From NCBI GenBank assembly GCA_006937955.1, contig SSNP01000109.1:94323-158322 (forward strand): a DNA stretch of 64,000 nt, given 5' to 3'. The translations under genes were made by a program, and so were the position numbers. Below are positions 56,906-64,000 of this stretch, in pieces; position 1 is the first letter of the stretch; every line of letters begins with the position of its first letter. The notes under the pieces were generated by a model. It was not told the origin of the DNA. It saw only the letters and a list, made by a program, of their open reading frames with translations, and ran no database searches. The DNA comes from Pachypanchax playfairii (Eukaryota; Chordata; Actinopteri; Cyprinodontiformes; Aplocheilidae).

Positions 56906-57250
56906 GGGCGTGCGTGCACGGATGAGAGCAGACGCTGGCTATCATATCACGGACACAGAGGGGCGGGACTTAAAGGTGCAACACCTTTTTTTCACCTCAG
57001 TGGTGCCCTCTGAGAAACTCCGGATACAGCTTTAATGTCAGTTTGATAGAAGTTGATAGAAATTGACTCAGAAAACTTCACCCAATTTGGCCTATGTTGA
57101 CAATACTTTTCTACCTGAGTAGCCTATGTTCCTGAGTATGAGGTCTAACAGGGAATAGGGGAACACGTCTCCACTGAGGGCTGCTCTCAAGTCTGAGGTC
57201 CAATGTCAAGTGCCTCCAGCAGGCCCTACTGCAACTACCAAGGAGGTTTA
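56906..57250. other. nfic intron 6 stretch, unassigned
   Basis: A short CpG-containing segment (gggggcgtgcgtgcacgg) and otherwise plain intron. No open frame or repeat boundary was recognised. Confidence 0.35.
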
Positions 57251-57453
57251 GGCCAGAGCTGTCGAATCTTGTTCTTGAGCACCACTATCCTGTAGGTTTT
57301 AGATGCTTATCTGCTCCAGCACACCTGATTTTTAATTAGTAGATGATTAAACAGAGTTCAGACACGCTGAACAAGTACTTCAACCATGGAATCTGGTGTA
57401 TTGTAGCAGAGGGACAAGGAGAACATGCAGGACCAGGGTTGGACACCAATGGT
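57251..57453. mobile_element. MITE related to 16968-17180
   Basis: Same architecture as the 213-bp element at 16.97 kb, but more degenerate: ggccagagctgtcgaatctt..gcaccactatcctgtaggttttagatg..agcacacctgattt.., ending gcaggaccagggttggacacc. Non-coding. Confidence 0.65.
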
Positions 57454-58217
57454 CTAGCTTAACACCTCTCCACAGGAGCCTGAACTAGAGAGTACAATTC
57501 ATACTAGAACTGCAATTTAATAATTTAATGAAGCCCTTTGAAAGACTAGTTTTGGGACATATAAAAGCCAGCCTTCCACCTTCTCTAGACTCTGTACAGT
57601 TTAGTTAATATACCAACTGTTTTACAGGTAATGCAGTTTAACATTTCCTTCTATGCAGTCTTTTCTACCAGGAGAAAGGGAACTGTTATGCCAGGGACTA
57701 TGTACATTACCATCTTGTCAGTCTTTTATCATCCCACATAAGCTTATAATAAAACTCACTTCTTAGACTGAAAACCTCTCTCCATAACTCATTTTTGTCT
57801 AAAGGAAAACAGATATAGACAGTATATGTCAGCAGTAACATATCACACTCTATCAAACTGAAGGCTGTTTTCTTTATTAGGATAACTGTAGAAAGCTTCG
57901 CAAAGGATAAAATCTCTGTGTGTGAAAATTTCTTCTATCGTCCTCAGCATTTTTACCTTGTGTATTGTTGAGCCTTTTGATTAGCTGTATGAAATCTTGG
58001 CACAGTAATTATGAGTCACTGACAAAAAATACCTCACAACATGCAGTCTGAACAGCTAACAGTCCTTGAGCTTTTAATTCTCTTCTTAGAGTTTATTTTC
58101 AGCAAGTAGGCTACAATAAAAAATATGCCTGTTTTTAATTGGTCTCTAATTTAACAGGTTAAAACATTTTGTATTGCATTATGGGTTTTCAGGTATTTTT
58201 CTGTATTTATGATGCAG
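57454..58217. other. nfic intron 6 tail, no feature recognised
   Basis: AT-rich intron up to the acceptor tatgatgcag at 58217. No repeats or frames of note. Confidence 0.4.
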
Positions 58218-58331
58218 GTTTGTCTCCTCCAGTAAAGAAGACAGAGTTGGACAGCCCTTCGCCCCAGGAGGACTCACCAAGAATTGGCTCCTTGACTCAG
58301 CATCACCGTCCAGTCATAGCTGTGCACAGTG
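58218..58331 (+). CDS. nfic: nfic exon 7
   Basis: This 114-bp exon follows acceptor tttatgatgcag, phase 1 in and phase 1 out. It encodes LSPPVKKTELDSPSPQEDSP followed by RIGSLTQHHRPVIAVHSG. SPxKKTE, SPSPQDSPR and FTQHHRPVIAVHSG are NFIC activation-domain motifs. The donor after AGTG is gtttgt, with T instead of A/G at +3, which is unusual. It is chosen because the next exon begins GG CTG and completes HSG-LSLSPHPSS, matching the NFIC order HSG-x3-SPHPSS. A read-through would hit TAG within two codons. Confidence 0.93.
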
Positions 58332-59169
58332 GTTTGTAGCATCCACAGTCTCTTTCTCACTTGCAAACATACAGACACAAATGTTTCAGATCATCAAACA
58401 AATCAGAATACCAGAAAAAAATAACCCGAGTAAACACAAAATGCAGTTTTCAAATTATGACTTGACTTATTGAGAGAAAAAAGCTAACCAAAGCAACCTG
58501 GCCCTGTGTGAAAAAATAACTGTTCTCCTGAGTAAATCCTAAATTAACTGTAAATATATAAAATGTTTTTATAACAAACTTGGCTGGACCTATAAAAAAA
58601 AGCAAATAAAATGGAATATTTAAAAGATTTATATACAATAAAATGTGCAAAGATGACCTGTGTGTTAAAATGTTCAGACCCTTAAGGTGACTGTGTGAGA
58701 AACTCTTCTCTTGTGGTGTAGGTTGATATTGACCATGCCATGTACATGACGTCCAAAGCCCATCACACTTCAGTTAGACATTAACACACACACACACGTT
58801 TGGATGATCAGGACTGCTTGAGGCAAAGGAATCTCAGGAAAATTACAAATCAGTAAACAATTTTAAGAATTTTGCTAGTAAATTACCTTAAAAGGTGTGG
58901 TGAAGATGTCCGGAAGCTGAGAGATACATTTCCGGTAGGTTCTTGTTGGAGACAGGTGAGTAAAAGGTCAGTGGTCTAAATTGAGGCTCAAAAAATAAAA
59001 TTAATTCCAGTGATCAATATTCAGTTATGCCGTGTCCAACATACAGTCCAATGCAAATCTGAAAATAATGAATCAGGCAGAGGTTGAGTCAGCATTACAG
59101 AGTCGTGGGGATCAGACAAAGGCCAAAGCCAGGGGTTGGCAGAGAGGTCGGTAACTCAAGGAAATCCAG
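58332..59169. other. nfic intron 7 start, no feature recognised
   Basis: Plain intron with a short (ac) run at about 58785-58797. No gene or clear repeat. Confidence 0.4.
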
Positions 59170-59965
59170 TTCAAGTCGGTTCATCATCATCATCATCAAT
59201 TTATTTATAAAGCACATTTAAAAACTGCAGTGACGCAGACCAAAGTGCTGTACACAATTAAGAACAACAAATACAGAGATAAAAATAAACAGACTATAAA
59301 AACAATAAAATAAGGTCAGCAAGGGGTTAGACTGCCCCAACTGAGTTAAAAGCCTGAGAATAAAAGTAAGTCTTTAAACGGGTCTTAAAAATACTAAGAG
59401 ATGGAGCGAGTCTGACCGTCAAGGGGAGCTGGTTCCATAAGCTAGGGGCGCAAACTGAGAACGCCCGCTCACCGCTGGCCTTATAGCGGGCTGGACGAAC
59501 CTGCAGCAAGTACTGCTCAGAGGACCTCAGGGAACGCCTAAGGACATAGGGACAGAGAAGCTGCGCCAAGTAGGGTGGCCCTAACGCATGCAAAGATTTA
59601 AAAGCAAATAAAATAATCTTAAATTTAATCCGATAGCGGATTGGCAGCCAGTGCAGATTAGCCAGTACAGGGGTGATGTGTTGCTTTAAAGTAATCCCAG
59701 TTAAAAATCGTGCAGCAGCATTTTGTACTAACTGGAGACGAACTATTGTGGATGAAGGAGCATCATATAACAGAGAGTTGGCATAATCAATGCGTGATGT
59801 CACAAACGCATGGATGGCTGAGTGAAGATCTTTTCTCCTCAAAATGGGTTTTAGCTTGGTCAGTTTATGGAGGTGGAAAAAACAGGATCTAACAACCTGA
59901 TTAATCTGGACATCAAATCTGAGGTCAGAGTCAAAGATGACCCCCCGATTACTTACATACATGGT
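59170..59965 (-). pseudogene. CR1/L2-like LINE 3' end, open C-terminal frame
   Basis: A 211-codon open minus-strand frame (59327-59962) encodes the C-terminal part of a LINE polyprotein: FDSDLRFDVQINQVVRSCFF, IHAFVTSRIDYANSLLYDAP, ITPVLANLHWLPIRYRIKFK and RSLRSSEQYLLQVRPARYKA. The 3' end has a (tga)n tail, seen as tcatcatcatcatcatca at 59181-59199. The long intact frame suggests a young, 5'-truncated insertion; reverse-transcriptase catalytic motifs are absent. Confidence 0.9.
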
Positions 59966-60139
59966 CTTGCTGTGGGTAAAGTTGTGTATTTGTATAAACT
60001 GTATATTTCATAAAACTTTGAAAAGACATCTTTGGCAGAGTTTCCTGACGTCCACCTTCACTTCATGATGGGACACTGTGTTCGTCTTTCCCAAGATGAA
60101 AGTCTCTTTGAATAAAACATGAATAACATGTTTCATAAA

Positions 60140-61140
60140 GGAAAATAGGCTGTTGGGGTATTTATAGACTTAAAAAAAAACATTTGATACAATAAATCAT
60201 TTAATTCTCATCCATAAACTGCATAAGCTAGGAGAGTAGCACTGGACTGGATTACTAGTTACTTATCCAAGAGACAACAATATGTTCAAATGGATGATAA
60301 CCAGGGGTGCACATAAGTGGTCCACAGGTGCACATACGCTGTCAAATTTAAAAGGCGCACAAGATAAAAAGTTGCAACGCACGTTTGATTACTTAACATT
60401 GGTTTGGCTGAGCTGTGGGAATTTTTACATTAATCAGAGGTGGGGTTCATTATCAAATTAATGAAGAGTCCCGCTGACTTCTTTTGTTTTGTTTGGCTTA
60501 TATGTTTCTCAGCCTGAGTGCAGATGTTCCAGCTGACAACTGATGCTGCGTCTCTCACTGCATGCCTCTGTATAAGTTTGTTAGTGTGACGTATCAAAGT
60601 CATGAAGATGCCCATTTTCCCTATAAACTCAGTGTTATTCTGCATTTAGCAGATAAATGGTCACCCTAACCCTAACTGAATGTTTTATATTGTGTCACAA
60701 GTTAGTTCTAAAATTAGTTAATAAAAAGTAGATAACTTTTTTCAGTCAGACCAATGTATCTCGCAGCTGACTGCAGAATTCTGCATCGCACTAAAACAGA
60801 AGAATTCAACTAATCAGACTGAATGTTAAGCTTGAAGAACCAAAAACAAAGCAGAGGAGCTCTGAAGAGACATGAGACACATAAAAAAATGTGAGAACCA
60901 AGCAACAACCCTAGGTTCTCCCCTGAGAACCAGGCCAAAAATTTTATGTGCACCCCTGATGATAACATGTCTGAGTGTATGGAGATTGATAAATTTGATA
61001 TTATTTGCTGATGATGCAAATTTATTTTATTCTGGAAATTATTACAATCAAATTATTAATGTTATGAATAATGAATTATGTAAAATGTAAAAATGGATGA
61101 ATATCAATAAATTATCCTTGAATATAGAGAAAACCTAAGG
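60140..61140 (+). pseudogene. LINE reverse-transcriptase fragment interrupted by a hAT
   Basis: Upstream of the insertion, GVFIDLKKTFDTINHLILIH (palm motif, ~60155-60215) and LDWITSYLSKRQQYVQMDD run to 60300. After it come LILFADDANLFYSGNYYNQI (the FADD catalytic motif, ~60995-61050) and MNINKLSLNIEKT. The two halves join at the 8-bp duplication atgataac. A stop and short indels are present. The type resembles the LINEs with an FADDxxL motif rather than the YADDCQIY copies elsewhere in the window. Confidence 0.85.
60302..60958. mobile_element. hAT-type MITE, perfect 8-bp target duplication
   Basis: Termini caggggtgcacataagtgg and ttttatgtgcacccctg are flanked by perfect atgataac duplications (60294-60301 and 60959-60966). 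The 657-bp copy is a close relative of the one at 818-2496 (shared tagtggtccgcag-like start, aaccctaggttctc and gagaaccaggccaaaaat near the end). Confidence 0.95.
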
Positions 61141-61759
61141 TTATAACATTTGGTAATTATAAACAAAAAGACGAATGTCTCCTCTTCCAACTTGCTTGCC
61201 TCCTAGCTGTGGGACATACCCACTGACAACATTAAAAAAATATTTTTGATTTCCAGCTTTAGTCCCATCACCCTATCTAACACTATTATCACCACCAGAA
61301 CATTCTTAACAAAGTCCTCCTCATAGATGAATCAGGAGACCAACCCAAACACCAAAACCCCAGAGTATTGACATTTATTGTTGAGCCTCAACCAATTTGG
61401 TATAGAAATCAGATTTGTGACTTGCATCATTTTTCATTTGGCACAAGTTTTACATTGGCTGCACTTCCTAACACAAGCTTCTAGATTTATCTGTGCTTGG
61501 GACCAGCATAAAGAAAACACTAGCATGTGCTCTTAGGCTGCATTTGTAACCTGGAAAATACTTATTAAAGCACTGCTGTTGAACACAGACCCTGTTGGTG
61601 TGATGGTCCGGTGTGGCTAAATACTTAGTAGTTTTTCTGCTTTCATTTTAAATAAACATCTTTTTTGTGACTTTTCACATCACTGTATAACCTTGTGATT
61701 TTTTTTGTTTACTTTCTTTAATGAAATCAAAAATAATGCTTATTTCCCCCCATTCTTAG
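61141..61759. other. nfic intron 7 tail, no feature recognised
   Basis: Non-coding; repeat content is uncertain. It ends with the acceptor cccccattcttag at 61759. Confidence 0.4.
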
Positions 61760-61917
61760 GGCTGTCTTTGAGTCCTCATCCCTCCTCATCTCTTCATTTT
61801 TCATCTTCTTCCTACTTCTCCCATGGAGCAATTCGTTACCCACCTCACTTGGTCCAGGACCCTCTGAAGGATCTGGTCTCATTACCTTGTGACCCTGCAA
61901 ATCAGTCTTCAAGCTCA
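61760..61917 (+). CDS. nfic: nfic exon 8
   Basis: This 158-bp exon between acceptor cccccattcttag and donor gtgagt enters in phase 1 and exits in phase 0. It encodes LSLSPHPSSSLHFSSSSYFS, HGAIRYPPHLVQDPLKDLVS and LPCDPANQSSSS. AIRYPPHLxxQDPLKDLVSLxCDPA is an NFIC-specific activation-domain block. The donor is taken as TCA|gtgagt because the next exon starts CTC AAT GGC (LNGS) in phase 0. Confidence 0.95.
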
Positions 61918-62384
61918 GTGAGTATAATGTATTAATAGTAGTACTGCTGTGTTGCTTGTATTATTTTTATAATAAACTGAAAGCTTCATTTTACAGCAAT
62001 TCATCTAAAAGACACTTCACTGTCTGGCGATGTCTTGGTGAAAATTGGCTGTTTTCAGAGCTGGCTTTTGCCCTATTAGCACTCTAGGCAAGATTATGTT
62101 TTGCCGTTCCTACCTCAAGTGTTGTTGTTCATTTTTTTCTGCATTTATTATTTCTATTATATGCTATTTAGCACAATGAAAGGGCACCAGGTTGACTAGT
62201 AAATTGTATAGGCTATAAAATATATTTAAAATTTGTATTATTATTTTTTTTTCAATGGACTTGCAGCGGTGCTTCCTCCAGCAGGTGGCGACCACCCAGC
62301 CCATCTATGCCATTTTGTTGTATTTAATCTAACACTAAAAGGCAAGCTTTTAATATTAATAATAGACACTTTATTTATCGCTCT

Positions 62385-62600
62385 TGGGGAAATTATTATT
62401 ATCTGTATTTGAACCATCCCTGAGGAGCAGATGGCAGCAAATCTGTATGGCGCCCGGGGAAGTTTCAGGGTTCAGTATCTTGCCCAATGGTACTTCAGCA
62501 TTAAAGAGGAACCTTCCCCATTAGGCTACATCCACCGCAGAAACCTCATGAGTCCTCCTGCTGTGGCAGGGATTCAAGTTACTGTTCTGATATCATGAGA
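62385..62600. repeat. SINE-like dispersed repeat
   Basis: Contains ggcgcccggggaagtttcag and ggttcagtatcttgcccaatgg, the same phrase family as 24790-24820 and 55265-55330. A tRNA-like start was not found. Confidence 0.5.
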
Positions 62601-63135
62601 CTGTCATGGAGTGGTGTGGTGTGCAGGCAGAGCCAAAGGCATAAGCAATATAGTAATGTAGCTGATGTGGCAGCAAAAAACAACTTCAAATACTCCAAAG
62701 AGAAACACACGGGAAGCCATGAGGAGCTGGATGTTAAACGGAAGAATCTGACAAACTAACAGAGAAAACAAAGGTGTTTTTATACTGAGGCTGGGTGATG
62801 GGGAAAAGTAGGGAAGACGCTAATCAGGGGAATACTGAACTGGTGAGAACAAACCAGAAAGAGTGTACAGTGTGGAGGAAATCTGAAATACGAGAAACTG
62901 AAACTAAGGTATACAAAAAACTGGGGAACATGTGAGAACAACATAGATTAAAAAAAGAATAAGAAACCAAAGAAACAACATGAAAAAAACAGCAGAACAG
63001 GATACAGCAGAGTAAAACAACAAAACCCATGACTAACGAGAGCAGAAAGGCACAAAGGCAAACAGAAAAATAAAATTACAAGAAGTACCAGTAAAAATAA
63101 AAAAGCAAAACAAATCAAAACCTAAAACCCTGACA
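62601..63135. mobile_element. non-autonomous element with tgtca..tgaca ends
   Basis: Starts ctgtcatggagtgg and ends aaaccctgaca, flanked by tgaga on both sides (62596-62600 and 63136-63140). The 535-bp interior is A-rich with no frame of interest. Related fragments occur at 34985-35430 and 40240-40536. The class is not known to me; the 5-bp duplication would fit an LTR fragment or a hAT/other DNA element. Confidence 0.6.
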
Positions 63136-63435
63136 TGAGAATATCTGAAGTAGCTTTGTTTATAAGTTGGGATGAGATCCAGATACTCCTCAAACAGATG
63201 CTTTCTGAATGTACAAACACTGCCTCTTCTGGATCAACTCAGATTTTACAATCAAAGGTTTGAAAATATGTAATGAAGCCAGTCTTTTAACTTGAGCTTT
63301 TAGAAAACTGTTTAATGGTTCTATATGTCAAAAGGTGCATAAATTGATTAATTGATCTGCAAATCATTGTTACTCAAATAGTTTTTAATTCCTAGATTTT
63401 GGTCACAATAACACACATTTTTGTAAATTTTCCAG

Positions 63436-63619
63436 CTCAATGGCAGCACACAAGTAAAAATGCCTAGCCATTACATCTCAGCACAGATGTTAGCACCCCA
63501 TGGACCAGCACCCTCACTGACGAGCCCCCCGTCGTCTCACCCCAGACAAACAGTTCCGACTGAGTCAAAGGCTTCTACCTCCTCATCTGAAGGGGGAGCC
63601 AATTCCCCAACATCACCCA
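63436..63619 (+). CDS. nfic: nfic exon 9
   Basis: This 184-bp exon between acceptor aaattttccag and the strong donor gtaagt enters in phase 0 and exits in phase 1. It encodes LNGSTQVKMPSHYISAQMLA, a PHGPAPSLTSPPSSHPRQTV stretch and SSEGGANSPTSP. It matches NFIC LNGSGQLKMPSHCLSAQMLA; the final SEGGAxSPTSP leads into the CTD-like SPTSPSYSP motif, whose remainder would be in the next exon outside the window. This exon is known to be alternatively spliced in NFI genes; nothing here shows whether it is in this species. Confidence 0.95.
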
Positions 63620-63764
63620 GTAAGTAGTTACAAACTCTCTGTCCAAACACACGTATATATATTTAGGAAGTGCTTCATTATATACACCTGTTGAATAAAA
63701 CATGCAGCAGTTAAGGCTTCATTTTGTCTCAGTAAAAAAAGTTATTAAAGAGGCTATTTCATAC

Positions 63765-64000
63765 ACATTTAAGTTCAAGTTTATTTATTTATAAAGCGCC
63801 AGTTCATGACAAAGTCATTTTAAGGCACTTCACAGAAAAATCAACCAATTAATAATAAAACATTTTCTATCTAAGGAACCAGCCGAATGGGCTGAATTGT
63901 TATTTCAGCACAATCCCCCATCCTGAGCAGCACGATTGGCGACAGTGGAAAGGAACGACTCCCTTTTAACAGGAAGAAACTTCTAGCAGAACCCGGCTCA
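63765..64000. repeat. dispersed repeat shared with 53545-53760, cut by window end
   Basis: It opens with ttcaagtttatttatttataaagcgcc (a common fish repeat start) and carries gattggcgacagtggaaagg-aacgactcccttttaac, the complement of 53690-53740. It continues beyond the window. Confidence 0.7.

Larger units (their letters stand above)
21822..63619 (+). other. nfic: nfic gene span (nuclear factor I C), incomplete at both ends
   Basis: Ten coding exons with GT..AG introns chain in frame for 1,393 nt (464 codons plus one base). The product is a CTF/NF-I transcription factor, which binds TTGGC(N5)GCCAA palindromes as a dimer in the nucleus: an N-terminal DNA-binding/dimerisation domain followed by a proline/serine-rich activation region. 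Intron lengths in order are 186, 4737, 3219, 4056, 12924, 722, 9615, 3428 and 1518 bp. The usual start exon (MYSSPLCLTQ-type peptide) was not found, and the terminal exons after 63619 are outside the window. Paralogue assignment rests on NFIC-type C-terminal motifs, compared from memory with mammalian NFIA, NFIB, NFIC and NFIX. Confidence 0.95.

Noticed and set aside
62824..63030. 68-codon minus-strand frame, hydrophobic (MGFVVLLCCILFCC..)
   Set aside because: Translation of an A-rich non-autonomous element; the hydrophobic look comes from T-rich codons, not a signal peptide gene.
1..64000. CRISPR arrays, rRNA genes, intact tRNA genes, endogenous retroviral genes
   Set aside because: Looked for and not found: no regularly spaced identical repeats with unique spacers, no rRNA signature, no complete cloverleaf, no gag/pol/env-type frames with paired LTRs.

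Overview
This window is AT-rich intergenic and intronic DNA from a bony fish, probably a percomorph teleost (the species cannot be named from sequence alone). The reasons are spliceosomal introns with GT..AG ends, a vertebrate nuclear factor I gene, and a dense mix of fish-type repeats: Tc1-like, hAT, piggyBac and TTAA-flanked DNA transposons, many 5'-truncated CR1/L2-like LINEs and tRNA-like SINE heads. There are no bacterial-type genes, CRISPR arrays or operons.

The only host gene I can support is nfic (nuclear factor I C) on the + strand. Nine coding exons were read by hand: 21822-21992, 22179-22355, 27093-27276, 30496-30570, 34627-34701, 47626-47758, 48481-48602, 58218-58331 and 63436-63619, plus a tenth at 61760-61917 between the last two. 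Their phases chain without a break into 464 codons, starting at the DEFHPF motif that opens exon 2 of all vertebrate NFI genes. Family knowledge says full-length NFIC is about 500 residues, so only the short N-terminus (exon 1) and the last ~40 residues lie outside or are unidentified. C-terminal motifs (GDLHGHLAYDLN, SSRNWTDDIEGG, QHHRPVIAVHSG) point to NFIC rather than NFIA, NFIB or NFIX.

The most striking point is in the DNA-binding domain. In the vertebrate NFI genes I know, this domain sits in one 532-bp exon. Here it is cut into 171 + 177 + 184 bp, which sum to exactly 532, by two phase-0 introns of 186 bp and 4,737 bp. Both introns are flanked by short direct repeats (AGGTT and CAAGGTG), as expected for recent intron gain. 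A possible alternative first coding exon lies at 18643-18732.

Layout: 1-21.8 kb is upstream or intron-1 sequence, packed with nested transposons and one CpG-rich block (5.9-7.2 kb). The interval 21.8-27.3 kb holds the split DNA-binding-domain exons; the large new intron contains a hAT relic, a LINE and a perfectly symmetric 2.1-kb palindrome abutting a 10-N gap, which looks like an assembly artefact around a Tc1 element. The interval 27-64 kb holds the remaining exons, separated by introns of 0.7-12.9 kb filled with hAT, Tc1, piggyBac, LINE and minisatellite sequence. Several hAT copies keep readable 8-bp target-site duplications, so the order of nesting can be reconstructed.
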